A stretch of 55,852 nucleotides of DNA from Pedobacter sp. V48 (GTDB lineage: Bacteria; Bacteroidota; Bacteroidia; Sphingobacteriales; Sphingobacteriaceae): contig NZ_AWRU01000022.1 in the NCBI RefSeq assembly GCF_000523515.1, forward strand, positions 269 through 56,120, read 5' to 3'. The notes beneath the pieces are model-generated. The model saw only the letters and a list, made by a program, of their open reading frames with translations, made no database searches and was not told the DNA's origin. The translations under genes were made by a program, and so were the position numbers. Within the stretch, counting starts at the first letter, position 1; each line of letters starts with the position of its first letter. Of the stretch, positions 17,457-26,756 are shown in pieces.

Positions 17457-19146
17457 GAACATTGTATTAGCTTTATTTATATTTACAGGGTTAATGCTAT
17501 CTGGGTGTGTTGGAGGACAGCTTGGAAAGCATAACAGCAGCGAGTATAGAAACGGAATGGTGGTTTCTGCCAGTCCGCTTGCCTCTAAGGTTGGGCTCGT
17601 TATTTTAAAAAAAGGTGGTAACGCAGTTGATGCTGCAGTTGCCGTACAGTTTGCTCTGGCAGTAGTTTATCCTAATGCCGGTAACCTGGGTGGCGGCGGC
17701 TTTATGGTTTATCGATCTGCTTCTGGAGAAACCAATAGTTTAGATTTTAGAGAAAAAGCAGCGGCATTGTCATCAAGAGACATGTACTTAGATTCTGCCG
17801 GTAATGCCATTACCGACAAAAGTTTATATGGCCATCTGGCTGCCGGTGTTCCCGGCTCTGTAGCAGGAATGGTTGAAGCACATCAAAAATATGGTAAGCT
17901 GAAATGGGCCGATTTAATTGAGCCGTCTATAAAATTGGCAAGAAACGGTTTTAAAGTAAGTGCCAGACAAGCCAGAGAGCTTAACGGATTACAAGAAACG
18001 TTTACCAAATTCAATCCCGCTGGTACTGCTTTTTTGAAAGCGGGCGATTGGAAAGCGGGTGATGTTTTACAGCAGCAAGAGCTGGCCGGTACCTTGGAGC
18101 AGATTAGAGATCATGGTCGCGCCGGGTTTTATGAAGGTGCTGTTGCCGATAGTTTAATAGCCGAAATGCAGCGCGGACAAGGCATTATCTCTAAAGAAGA
18201 CCTGAAGAACTACAAGGCAGTTTGGCGTAAAGCTACCGTGGGTAACTATAAAGAATATAAAATTATTACAATGCCTCCGCCATCAAGTGGTGGTATTGCT
18301 TTGTTGCAGTTGCTTAAATCGGTGGAGACTTATCCTTTAAAAAGATGGGGTTTAAATGCTGATTCTACAGTTCAATTGGTGGTTGAGGCCGAGCGCAGGG
18401 TATATGCCGACAGGGCCGCCTATCTTGGAGATCCTGATTTTTTTAAAGTACCGGAGCAGCAGCTGTTGGATAATGCTTATATAAAAAGTAGGATGAACAA
18501 CTTTAGCTGGAACAAGGCCACTCTAAGTGCAGAAGTTAAAGAAGGTAAATTAAATACCGCTGAACATGAAGAAACCACACACTTCTCTATTGTAGACAGG
18601 GATGGAAATGCAGTATCAATAACCACAACATTAAACGGATCGTACGGCGCAGCTGTGGTAGTAAAAGGAGCGGGTTTCTTGTTGAACAACGAAATGGACG
18701 ATTTCTCCGTGAAACCCGGAACGCCTAATATGTATGGGTTGGTTGGTGGCGAAGCCAATGCCATTGCCCCAGGCAAGCGTATGCTAAGCTCTATGACGCC
18801 AACCATTATCGAAAAAGATGGTAAGCTATTTATGGTTGTAGGTACGCCTGGTGGTTCAACCATTATTACTGCGGTTTTTCAAACGATATTAAATGTAATA
18901 GAATTTGATAAAAATATGCAACAGGCGGTGTCGGCTAAAAAGTTTCATCACCAATGGTTGCCCGATGAGGTTTATACTGAAGAAAACGCACTTGATAGTT
19001 TAACTGCGCTAAAACTTAAAGCTAAAGGGTATAATATTGTCCCTCGTGGACCAATTGGCAGGGTAGATGCGATATTGAAAACCAAGTGGGGATATTATCA
19101 GGGTGGTGCCGACCCTCGGGGCGATGATAGCATTGCGGCATGGTAG
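17416..19146 (+). CDS. ggt: Gamma-glutamyltransferase, predicted lipoprotein
   Basis: The 576-residue precursor has a basic N terminus, a hydrophobic stretch IVLALFIFTGLML and a lipobox LSGC with Cys about residue 30, so it is probably lipid-anchored. The gamma-GT fold is shown by GMVVSASPLASKVGL, GGNAVDAAVAVQFAL and NLGGGGFMVY. The autoprocessing and catalytic threonine is Thr387 in HEETTHFSIVD, and the substrate-binding GTPGGSTI follows. The enzyme cleaves glutathione and other gamma-glutamyl compounds in the periplasm or at the cell surface. The start overlaps the ligase gene by 41 bp. No later in-frame start keeps the signal sequence, so translational coupling is likely. Confidence 0.93.
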   Translation: MPTQRIIKKRNTHRNIVLALFIFTGLMLSGCVGGQLGKHNSSEYRNGMVVSASPLASKVGLVILKKGGNAVDAAVAVQFALAVVYPNAGNLGGGGFMVYRSASGETNSLDFREKAAALSSRDMYLDSAGNAITDKSLYGHLAAGVPGSVAGMVEAHQKYGKLKWADLIEPSIKLARNGFKVSARQARELNGLQETFTKFNPAGTAFLKAGDWKAGDVLQQQELAGTLEQIRDHGRAGFYEGAVADSLIAEMQRGQGIISKEDLKNYKAVWRKATVGNYKEYKIITMPPPSSGGIALLQLLKSVETYPLKRWGLNADSTVQLVVEAERRVYADRAAYLGDPDFFKVPEQQLLDNAYIKSRMNNFSWNKATLSAEVKEGKLNTAEHEETTHFSIVDRDGNAVSITTTLNGSYGAAVVVKGAGFLLNNEMDDFSVKPGTPNMYGLVGGEANAIAPGKRMLSSMTPTIIEKDGKLFMVVGTPGGSTIITAVFQTILNVIEFDKNMQQAVSAKKFHHQWLPDEVYTEENALDSLTALKLKAKGYNIVPRGPIGRVDAILKTKWGYYQGGADPRGDDSIAAW

Positions 19147-19279
19147 ATTTTGTATAGTATATAGCACAGTGCCTTTACCTCTTAAACATTGTTAAAGGTG
19201 GTTTTGGCTGTTTGGCCTGAGTATTGAATAATTGAACTGGAATTAAAAAGATTCCGATAATTATTTAAAAACTCGATCT

Positions 19280-20614
19280 ATGAAACTAAGACTATTTAAA
19301 TGTTTACCCGTAGCTGTTGCAGCACTGCTTGTTGGTGGTGTAGCCCAAGCTCAGGATTCAACACGGGTAACAACTAGCGATGCAAATAAATTAAATACGT
19401 GGTCTATTGGTATAAATGGCGGTGCATTAGCTCCAATTTCTCCATTGGGAGGCAAAAATGATTTCTCTAACTGGAAAAGCAATTTCGGTTACGGATTATA
19501 CATTAAAAAACAATTTACGCCATATTTCTCTTTGCGTTTAGATGGGGTAAGAGGTAAATTGACTGGTGATAATTCGGAACCATACAAAAGTGGCGCGGTA
19601 AACGATAGCCCGATCAGTGCTTTCGAAACTACTCTGGATTATTCAGCAAGTTTAAATGCTGTAGTGAATTTGTTTAACATTGATATGTTCAATAAAAACA
19701 ATGCATTGCAGTTATATGCATCAGCGGGTGCTGGTGTTGCTGGCTACAAGGTTAAAACGTCTACAGGTAGTGCTGGTTTAACCGACTACAAAAATGGTGA
19801 AACGCTTAACGAATTGGTTATTCCGGTTGGTGTCGGTGCTAAATTCAAACTTTCTGACAGGATAAACCTTGATTTGGGATGGACTATGAACTATCTTGAT
19901 AATGATGATCTTGATGGTTACTTCCGTGGAAGCAATGACAAATACTCATACGCTTATGGTGGTTTAGAGTTTGCTTTGGGTAGCGGTCAGAAACAACTTG
20001 CATGGCATAATCCTGTAGCTTTAACTTATGATGAGGCTTTACAGGCTAAGCAAACTGCCAATGCTTTGAAAGGCGATCTTGAAGCTCAGAAAGCTGAGAA
20101 CCAGAAATTAAGAGGCGAAATGAACGATCTGCTGAAAGATACAGATGGTGATGGTGTTGCCGATAAATTGGATAAATGTCCGGATACTCCTACAGGAACT
20201 GTAGTTGATGGATCTGGATGTCCATTAAAAGTACCAGCTCCGGTTGAAAAAGTTGTTATTACAGAAGCTGACCGTAAGGTTGTTGCTGATGCAATCAAAA
20301 ACTTAGAATTTGATTTGAATAAAGCTACAATCAGATCAAAATCATATGCTACTTTAAATCGTGTTGCTGCGCTATTGGTTGAGAAAAACTTTAGTTTAAA
20401 ATTAGCAGGTCATACTGATAATACAGGATCTGATGCGTTAAATATGAGATTATCAAAAGCCAGAGCAGAATCTGTAAAAGCTTATTTAGTGTCTCAAGGG
20501 GCTAATGCTTCTCGTGTTGAGGCAACTGGATACGGCGAGAGTCAGCCTATTGCAAGTAACAAAACTGCAGCAGGTCGTCAGAAAAACAGAAGGGTAGAGT
20601 TTACGCTTTACTAG
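19280..20614 (+). CDS. OmpA-family outer-membrane protein with thrombospondin type 3 repeat
   Basis: The 444-residue protein has a signal peptide (MKLRLFKCLPVAVAALLVGG, cleavage after AQA), an N-terminal beta-barrel (about 35-240), and a calcium-binding TSP3-like linker (DTDGDGVADKLDKCPDTPTG). The C-terminal OmpA peptidoglycan-binding domain (about 335-444) contains LEFDLNKATIRSKSY and AGHTDNTGSDALNMRLSKAR. It is a structural porin-like protein tying outer membrane to cell wall, the common abundant OmpA of this group. It stands alone with its own strong terminator. No clear -7 element was found in the 133-bp upstream gap. Confidence 0.92.
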   Translation: MKLRLFKCLPVAVAALLVGGVAQAQDSTRVTTSDANKLNTWSIGINGGALAPISPLGGKNDFSNWKSNFGYGLYIKKQFTPYFSLRLDGVRGKLTGDNSEPYKSGAVNDSPISAFETTLDYSASLNAVVNLFNIDMFNKNNALQLYASAGAGVAGYKVKTSTGSAGLTDYKNGETLNELVIPVGVGAKFKLSDRINLDLGWTMNYLDNDDLDGYFRGSNDKYSYAYGGLEFALGSGQKQLAWHNPVALTYDEALQAKQTANALKGDLEAQKAENQKLRGEMNDLLKDTDGDGVADKLDKCPDTPTGTVVDGSGCPLKVPAPVEKVVITEADRKVVADAIKNLEFDLNKATIRSKSYATLNRVAALLVEKNFSLKLAGHTDNTGSDALNMRLSKARAESVKAYLVSQGANASRVEATGYGESQPIASNKTAAGRQKNRRVEFTLY

Positions 20615-20634
20615 TCTGAAACAGTATTAAGTTT

Positions 20635-20671
20635 AAAAACCCCACTCTATTGTTTTAGAGTGGGGTTTTTT
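20635..20671 (+). terminator. Rho-independent terminator after the OmpA gene
   Basis: A perfect 15-bp stem AAAAACCCCACTCTA (20635-20649) and TAGAGTGGGGTTTTT (20656-20670) with a 6-nt loop. The A and T flanks make it usable on both strands. Confidence 0.95.
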
Positions 20672-20697
20672 ATGATATAATATTTTGTAAATTATAC

Positions 20698-20741
20698 TTG
20701 CAAACTAATTATTATTTCAATAGCTTTGTTATGCAAGCATA
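20698..20741 (+). promoter_or_regulatory. Promoter and candidate MarR operator
   Basis: A -33 TTG (20698-20700) and a -7 TAGCTTTG (20721-20728) are separated by 20 bp. TATGC-AA-GCATA (20730-20741) follows, a palindrome at the expected transcription start. It lies 7 bp before the MarR ATG, as expected for autoregulation. Confidence 0.6.
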
Positions 20742-20748
20742 GTATTTA

Positions 20749-21204
20749 ATGAAACAACAGGAGACAATAGACTATTTTTTAAAGGTAGTGTGGCAAAACA
20801 TGGCCAACACCTATAACCAGATCGCATCCGGATTCGGAATAACACAGGCAATTGGTTATGTATTAATTAATATTGATAAAGAGGGGACGGCCGTCTCTCA
20901 GCTTGCAGGTTTACTTGGGGTCAAGGCAACGAGCTTGTCCAGAATGCTAAACAATATGGAAGAACTGGGGTTGATATACAGAGAAACTTCTGCCGGGGAC
21001 AAGCGATCGGTTAAAGTTTACCTTACTGATTTTGGTCGCGAGAAAAGACAGCTTGCAAAAGGGGTTGTGATTTCATTTAATGAGTATTTAAATGAAAACC
21101 TAAACTCCCACGAAAAGAGCAACTTAATACTATCCTTACAGAAATTAAATAAATTGACTTTAGCTTACAAAATACCTGAAGAAAACGGGGAAAATAAGGG
21201 CTAA
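20749..21204 (+). CDS. MarR-family transcriptional regulator
   Basis: The 151-residue protein is of typical MarR length. The winged helix-turn-helix is around AVSQLAGLLGVKATSLSRMLNNMEELGLI, followed by the wing RETSAGDKRSVKVYLTDFG. N- and C-terminal helices would form the dimer. It precedes the fadNAE-type operon by 42 bp on the same strand with no terminator, so it very likely belongs to the same transcript and controls beta-oxidation in response to an acyl-CoA or fatty acid, which is inference from position. A palindrome at its own promoter suggests autoregulation. Confidence 0.9.
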   Translation: MKQQETIDYFLKVVWQNMANTYNQIASGFGITQAIGYVLINIDKEGTAVSQLAGLLGVKATSLSRMLNNMEELGLIYRETSAGDKRSVKVYLTDFGREKRQLAKGVVISFNEYLNENLNSHEKSNLILSLQKLNKLTLAYKIPEENGENKG

Positions 21205-21246
21205 CCAGATAACAGCTTGATAATCATTAAAAGCAAAAATATACTG

Positions 21247-23616
21247 ATGGAAATGATAAACAAAAAGATAAATAAGGTAGCGGTATTGGGATCCGGAATT
21301 ATGGGATCGCGTATTGCCTGTCACTTTGCAAATATAGGTGTTGAGGTCTTGTTGTTAGATATTGTGCCAAAGGAGGGGCCAAGAAATGGTATAGTTGATA
21401 CGGCATTGCAAACTGCTGTAAAGACCAATCCCTCGCCAGTTTATTCCAAAAAAGTACTTAACAAAATTACTACTGGTAATTTTGATGATGATATGTCTAA
21501 AATTGCAGGTTGCGATTGGATAATAGAGGTTGTGGTAGAGAATCTGGATATTAAGAAAAAAGTATTTGAGCAAGTAGAACAGCACCGTAAACCAGGTACT
21601 TTGGTTACCTCCAATACTTCTGGAATCCCTATTCATATGATGGCCGAGGGCAGAAGTGATGACTTTAAAGCTAATTTCTGCGGAACGCATTTCTTTAATC
21701 CTCCTCGTTATTTAAGGTTACTTGAAATTATACCTACTCCGTATACCAAACCTGAATTGGTAGATTTTCTGATGCATTATGGAGATAAGTTTTTAGGTAA
21801 AACCACGGTTTTATGTAAAGATACGCCTGCATTTATAGCTAACAGGGTTGGTGTGTACTCTATTATGGCGCTTTTACATCTGGTTGAAAAGATGGAGCTG
21901 ACGGTAGAAGAGGTAGATAAATATACTGGTCCGGCTTTGGGCCGACCAAAATCTGCAACTTTCCGTACCACTGATGTGGTAGGGCTAGATACCATGATTA
22001 AGGTTGCCAAAGGACTTTATGATAATTGTCCGGATGATAAAGCACACGATCTTTTTAAGCTTCCTGCATATGTAGAAAAGATGGAAACCAATAAATGGCT
22101 TGGTGATAAAACCAACCAGGGTTTCTATAAAAAAACAAAAACTGCAGAGGGCAAAACAGAGATTCTTGCCCTTGATTTAAAAACACTGGAATACAGACCG
22201 CAGGTAAAAGTTAAATCGGCTACGCTAGATTTGACCAAACCGATTGAGAACGTAAGAGATAGGATGAAGGTGTTTGCTGCGGGTAAAGACAAAGCAGGCG
22301 AGCTTTTCAGGGCTTCATTTTTTGGTTTGTTCGAATATGTGTCTGACCGGATTCCGGAGATATCTGATGAACTATATAGAATTGATGATGCCATGCGTGC
22401 CGGTTTTGGATGGGACTTAGGGCCGTTTGAAGTTTGGGATGCCGTAGGTATAGCAGAATCTATTGAGGGCATGAAAAAATATGGCCACGAGGCTGCGGCC
22501 TGGGTTCATGAAATGCTTGCTGCAGGTAATACATCGTTTTACAAAGTAGAGGATGGGGTTCGTAAATATTATGATATTCCTACTAAGAGCTATAAAGCGG
22601 TTCCGGGTACAGGAGCGTTTATTATTCTTGATAATTTAAGGGCCAACAAAGTGATCTGGAAGAACTCCGGTGCATCGATTATTGATTTGGGCGACGGAAT
22701 TATTAACGTAGAGTTTCATTCTAAAATGAATACCATTGGTGGCGATACTTTGCAGGCCATTAATAAAGCCATTGATATGGCAGAGAAGGATTACAGGGGG
22801 GTGGTTATTGGAAATGATGGTGCAAACTTCTCGGCCGGTGCCAACGTAGGGATGATTTTTATGATGGCGGTTGAGCAGGAGTGGGACGAGTTAAATATGG
22901 CGATAAGGACGTTCCAGAATACTTCTATGCGCATCAGGTATTCTTCTATTCCGGTAGTTGTTGCACCGCATAACCTCACACTTGGTGGTGGTTGCGAGTT
23001 CAGCTTACATGCCGATCATGTGCAGCTTAATGCCGAAACCTATATGGGTTTGGTGGAGTTTGGCGTAGGTGTTATACCTGGCGGCGGTGGTACCAAAGAA
23101 TTTGCGTTAAGGGCATCGGATGAATATAATGATGACCAGATTGTTCAGAATGTACTTAAGGACAGGTTTTTAACTATCGGTATGGCTAAGGTCTCTACTT
23201 CGGCCGTTGAGGCTTTTGAGCTGGGTTATCTGCAAAAAGGTAAGTATTCTATTTCTATGAACAGGAGCAGGTTAATTGCTGATGCTAAGGCTAAGGCAAT
23301 TGAGCTTGCTGATGCGGGTTATACCAAGCCGGTTCAGCGTAAGGATATCAAGGTATTGGGTAAACAGGGCTTAGGTATTGTTTATGCAGGTGCCAATACC
23401 ATGTATTCAGGTCATTACATCTCCGAGCATGATAAAAAGATCTCAGAGAAATTAGGTTGGGTGATGTGTGGAGGTGATCTTTCATCGCCAACGGAAGTAA
23501 CTGAACAGTATTTACTGGATTTGGAAAGGGAAGTGTTTTTATCACTTTGCGGCGAAAGGAAAACGCTTGAGCGTATCCAGAGTATTGTAACTAAAGGCAA
23601 GCCATTAAGAAATTAA
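21247..23616 (+). CDS. fadN: 3-hydroxyacyl-CoA dehydrogenase / enoyl-CoA hydratase fusion (FadN-type)
   Basis: This 789-residue enzyme has the dehydrogenase first and the crotonase domain last, the order of Bacillus FadN and the reverse of E. coli FadB. The NAD-binding Rossmann motif is GSGIMGSRIA near the N terminus, and the dehydrogenase signature is GTHFFNPPRYLRLLEIIPT. The crotonase half (about 475-700) shows NFSAGANVGMIFM and LTLGGGCEFSLHADHVQL, with EFGVGVIPGGGGTKE. It performs hydration and oxidation steps of fatty-acid beta-oxidation. The ATG at 21247 is chosen (21253 is an alternative), because upstream in-frame codons lack an ATG. First structural gene of the operon. Confidence 0.93.
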   Translation: MEMINKKINKVAVLGSGIMGSRIACHFANIGVEVLLLDIVPKEGPRNGIVDTALQTAVKTNPSPVYSKKVLNKITTGNFDDDMSKIAGCDWIIEVVVENLDIKKKVFEQVEQHRKPGTLVTSNTSGIPIHMMAEGRSDDFKANFCGTHFFNPPRYLRLLEIIPTPYTKPELVDFLMHYGDKFLGKTTVLCKDTPAFIANRVGVYSIMALLHLVEKMELTVEEVDKYTGPALGRPKSATFRTTDVVGLDTMIKVAKGLYDNCPDDKAHDLFKLPAYVEKMETNKWLGDKTNQGFYKKTKTAEGKTEILALDLKTLEYRPQVKVKSATLDLTKPIENVRDRMKVFAAGKDKAGELFRASFFGLFEYVSDRIPEISDELYRIDDAMRAGFGWDLGPFEVWDAVGIAESIEGMKKYGHEAAAWVHEMLAAGNTSFYKVEDGVRKYYDIPTKSYKAVPGTGAFIILDNLRANKVIWKNSGASIIDLGDGIINVEFHSKMNTIGGDTLQAINKAIDMAEKDYRGVVIGNDGANFSAGANVGMIFMMAVEQEWDELNMAIRTFQNTSMRIRYSSIPVVVAPHNLTLGGGCEFSLHADHVQLNAETYMGLVEFGVGVIPGGGGTKEFALRASDEYNDDQIVQNVLKDRFLTIGMAKVSTSAVEAFELGYLQKGKYSISMNRSRLIADAKAKAIELADAGYTKPVQRKDIKVLGKQGLGIVYAGANTMYSGHYISEHDKKISEKLGWVMCGGDLSSPTEVTEQYLLDLEREVFLSLCGERKTLERIQSIVTKGKPLRN

Positions 23617-23640
23617 TTTTTTGATTAAAAAAGATAAGAC

Positions 23641-24819
23641 ATGCAAGAAGCATATATTATAGCAGGATATCGTACCGCAGTAGGCAAAGCCCCTCGTGGT
23701 GTATTTCGTTTTACGAGGGCAGATGATCTGGCAGCTGAAGTAATCAGACATTTAGTAGCATCTATACCCAATCTGGATAATGAGCAAATTGATGATGTGA
23801 TTGTAGGTAATGCCACGCCTGAAGCAGAACAGGGCCTAAATATTGGTCGTATGATTTCGCTGATGGGTTTAGATACAGATAAAGTACCTGGCGTAACTGT
23901 AAACAGGTATTGCGCATCTGGGTTAGAAACTATTGCAACTGCCGTAGCTAAAATAAAAAGCGGTATGGCCGATTGTATTATTGCCGGTGGCGTTGAAGTG
24001 ATGTCGGGTATGCCTTTTGGCGGTTGGAAAGTTGTTCCGAATGCCGAGGTTGCTAGGGTTAATCCGGATTGGTATTGGGGGATGGGCTTAACAGCTGAGG
24101 CAGTTGCCCGTGAGTATAATGTGAGTAGGGAAGATCAGGATGAGTTTTCTTATCAGTCGCATCAGAAGGCTGTTGAAGCCATTAAAAATGGTCATTTGAA
24201 AGATGGGCTTTTGCCAATTACCGTAAATGAAAACTATCTGGATGCTGACATGAAAAAGAAAACCAGGAGCTATGTAGTTGATACTGATGAAGGGCCAAGG
24301 GCTGATACTTCGATAGAGAAACTGGCAAAATTAAAGCCTGTGTTTGCTGCTGATGGTTGTATTACAGCGGGTAATTCTTCGCAAACATCTGATGGTGCTG
24401 CGTTTGTACTGGTGGTTTCTGAAAAGAAAATGAAAGAGCTGGGTGTTGAGCCTATTGCGCGTTTGGTTAGCTATGGGATTGCCGGCGTGCCTCCACGCAT
24501 TATGGGAATTGGGCCTATCTATGCCATCCCTAAAGCTTTGAAGCAGGCGGGTATGACGCTAGATCAGATTGAATTGATTGAATTGAATGAGGCCTTTGCT
24601 TCACAGTCGCTGGCGGTTGTCAGGGAATTGGGCATCAATAAAGATATTTTAAATGTTAACGGAGGTGCTATTGCACTTGGTCACCCACTTGGGTGTACTG
24701 GTGCCAAGCTATCTGTACAGTTGTTTAATGAATTAAAAAGAAGAAAACAAAAATACGGTATGGTAACCATGTGTGTGGGTAGCGGACAAGGTGCGGCTGG
24801 TATTTTTGAAATGCTTTAA
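23641..24819 (+). CDS. fadA: Acetyl-CoA C-acyltransferase (beta-oxidation thiolase)
   Basis: The 392-residue thiolase carries all three catalytic signatures: the nucleophile Cys91 in VNRYCASGLET, the histidine in GGAIALGHPLGCTGAK, and the second cysteine in CVGSGQGAAG near the C terminus. It cleaves 3-ketoacyl-CoA with CoA to give acetyl-CoA and a shortened acyl-CoA. It follows the fusion gene by 24 bp and precedes the acyl-CoA dehydrogenase by 12 bp, matching the fadN-fadA-fadE order known from Bacillus. Confidence 0.95.
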   Translation: MQEAYIIAGYRTAVGKAPRGVFRFTRADDLAAEVIRHLVASIPNLDNEQIDDVIVGNATPEAEQGLNIGRMISLMGLDTDKVPGVTVNRYCASGLETIATAVAKIKSGMADCIIAGGVEVMSGMPFGGWKVVPNAEVARVNPDWYWGMGLTAEAVAREYNVSREDQDEFSYQSHQKAVEAIKNGHLKDGLLPITVNENYLDADMKKKTRSYVVDTDEGPRADTSIEKLAKLKPVFAADGCITAGNSSQTSDGAAFVLVVSEKKMKELGVEPIARLVSYGIAGVPPRIMGIGPIYAIPKALKQAGMTLDQIELIELNEAFASQSLAVVRELGINKDILNVNGGAIALGHPLGCTGAKLSVQLFNELKRRKQKYGMVTMCVGSGQGAAGIFEML

Positions 24820-24831
24820 TCTTATAGGTAT

Positions 24832-26622
24832 ATGGAAACTACAGACAAAAAGACTATTAAGGGTGGAGAGTTTTTGATAACAGAAACCACTTATCAGGAT
24901 GTATTTATTCCTGAAGAATTTGATGAAGAGCAAAAAATGATTGCGCAAACCTGTCGTGATTTCCTTGCAGCAGAGGTATATCCAAATCTGGATCGTATTG
25001 ATACGCAGGAGGAAGGATTAATGCCTACGCTAATGGACAAAGCCGGAGAGTTGGGTATTCTGGGTGTATCTATACCTGAAGAATATGGCGGTTTTGGGAA
25101 GAACTTTAATACCTCGATGCTGGTTGCTGATGTTATTGGTGCCGGTCACTCTTTTGCTGTTGCGCTTTCTGCTCATACGGGAATCGGTACGCTACCTATT
25201 CTTTACTATGGAAACCCTGCCCAAAAAGATAAATATATTCCTAAGCTGGCTACTGGCGAATGGAAAGCTGCATACTGCTTAACTGAACCAAATTCTGGTT
25301 CTGATGCCAACTCTGGTAAAACAAAAGCCAAACTAAGTGCTGATGGTAAACATTATGTGATCAATGGTCAGAAAATGTGGATTACCAATGGTGGTTTCGC
25401 CAATGTGTTTATCGTGTTTGCCAAGATTGATGACGATAAAAATCTAACCGCATTTATTGTTGAACGCGACTTTGGGGGTATTACCATGAACCCTGAGGAG
25501 CATAAGATGGGCATTAAAGGTTCTTCGACCAGACAGGTGTTTTTTAACGACTGCCCTGTACCTGTTGAGAACATGTTATCTGAGCGCGAAAACGGATTTA
25601 AAATTGCTGTAAATATCCTAAACATAGGAAGGATTAAACTGGCCGCTGCGGCTATCGGGGCTTCTAAATCTGTAATAGATACAGCTATTAATTATTCGAA
25701 TGAGCGTATTCAGTTTGAAAGGCCTATCTCTAAATATGGTGCTATTCGTCATAAACTGGCCGAGATGGCTTCTAAAGTTTATGCTGTGGAGTCGGCTAAC
25801 TACCGTGCCGGTCAGAATATCGACGATGCTTATGATACCCTGGTTGCAGGTGGAATGGATGCCGGTAAGGCGAAATTAAAATCTACAGAACAGTTTGCTG
25901 TTGAGTGTGCTATTTTGAAGGTATGGGGTTCTGAAGCATTGGATTATGTTGTTGATGAAGGTGTGCAGATTTATGGTGGTATGGGATTCTCGGCAGAAGC
26001 GCCTATGGATAGGGCCTATCGTGATGCGCGGATTAACCGGATATTTGAGGGTACCAACGAGATAAACAGGTTGCTTACTGTTGACATGATGTTGAAACGT
26101 GCAATGAAGGGTGAGTTGGATTTGATGACTCCGGCAACTGCTGTTGCGGGTGAATTAATGTCCATCCCTGATTTTGGCGAAGAGGATGATACTTTGTTTG
26201 CTGCGGAAAAAAAGATCATTAAAAATCTTAAAAAGGCCACATTAATGGTTGCTGGTGCTGCGGTTCAGAAACTGATGATGAGCTTGTCTAAAGAGCAAGA
26301 GATTCTGATGAATATTGCAGATATGGCCAGCTATGTTTATATAGCTGAATCGGCAATGTTGAGAACGGAGAAACTCGTAAGTATCAGGGGTGAAAAGGAA
26401 TGTGAGGGGCAATTGAATTTAATGCGCATCTACTTTGTGGAAGCTGTTGACGCGATTCAAAAGGCTGGTAAAGAAGCACTATGGGCGTTTGCCGAAGGCG
26501 ATGAACTGAGAATGATGATGGTTGGCTTGCGCAGATTTACCAAAGCAGAGCCGTTTAATGTTAAAAATGTTCGCCAAAGTGTGGCACAGCAGCTGATAGC
26601 TGCAAATAGATACTGTTACTAA
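24832..26622 (+). CDS. fadE: Acyl-CoA dehydrogenase (FadE-type, long form)
   Basis: The 596-residue flavoprotein has the acyl-CoA dehydrogenase core in the first 400 or so residues: AYCLTEPNSGSDANS (FAD/substrate loop), KMWITNGGFANVF, and the motif IFEGTNEINR, whose first Glu is the expected catalytic base. The last 180 or so residues form an extra helical domain, as in VLCAD/ACAD9-like and Bacillus FadE enzymes. It catalyses the first beta-oxidation step with electrons passing to ETF. It is the last gene of the operon, closed by a terminator 42 bp downstream. Confidence 0.95.
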   Translation: METTDKKTIKGGEFLITETTYQDVFIPEEFDEEQKMIAQTCRDFLAAEVYPNLDRIDTQEEGLMPTLMDKAGELGILGVSIPEEYGGFGKNFNTSMLVADVIGAGHSFAVALSAHTGIGTLPILYYGNPAQKDKYIPKLATGEWKAAYCLTEPNSGSDANSGKTKAKLSADGKHYVINGQKMWITNGGFANVFIVFAKIDDDKNLTAFIVERDFGGITMNPEEHKMGIKGSSTRQVFFNDCPVPVENMLSERENGFKIAVNILNIGRIKLAAAAIGASKSVIDTAINYSNERIQFERPISKYGAIRHKLAEMASKVYAVESANYRAGQNIDDAYDTLVAGGMDAGKAKLKSTEQFAVECAILKVWGSEALDYVVDEGVQIYGGMGFSAEAPMDRAYRDARINRIFEGTNEINRLLTVDMMLKRAMKGELDLMTPATAVAGELMSIPDFGEEDDTLFAAEKKIIKNLKKATLMVAGAAVQKLMMSLSKEQEILMNIADMASYVYIAESAMLRTEKLVSIRGEKECEGQLNLMRIYFVEAVDAIQKAGKEALWAFAEGDELRMMMVGLRRFTKAEPFNVKNVRQSVAQQLIAANRYCY

Positions 26623-26663
26623 CTTATTTTATACTAGAAGTAACATTTCATAAATAAACTGGG

Positions 26664-26692
26664 CGCCCCTAAAATATTTAGGGGCGTTTTTT
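26664..26692 (+). terminator. Rho-independent terminator of the fad operon
   Basis: A perfect 10-bp stem CGCCCCTAAA (26664-26673) and TTTAGGGGCG (26677-26686), with a 3-nt loop and six T (26687-26692). Confidence 0.95.
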
Positions 26693-26719
26693 GTGTTAAT
26701 TGTTAAAATTGGTTAAAAA

Positions 26720-26750
26720 TTGTTCTATCGCCAATAAAAGACTATTTTTG
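26720..26750 (+). promoter_or_regulatory. Promoter of the FKBP operon; predicted near-leaderless start
   Basis: A -33 TTG (26720-26722) and -7 TATTTTTG (26743-26750) are separated by 20 bp. The ATG at 26757 is only 7 bp after the -7 element, so transcription should begin at or next to the start codon. Confidence 0.65.
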
Positions 26751-26756
26751 TGCATT

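Noticed and set aside
18477..18863. 128-codon minus frame inside gamma-glutamyltransferase
   Set aside because: It is antisense to conserved catalytic sequence and Pro/Ser-rich, as expected of a shadow frame.
19670..19679. Exact TTGTTTAACA in coding DNA (also TTGTTTAAC at 38162-38170 and its reverse at 36921-36929)
   Set aside because: They encode ordinary residues within conserved genes and are far from starts; taken as the chance background of the motif, not as operators.
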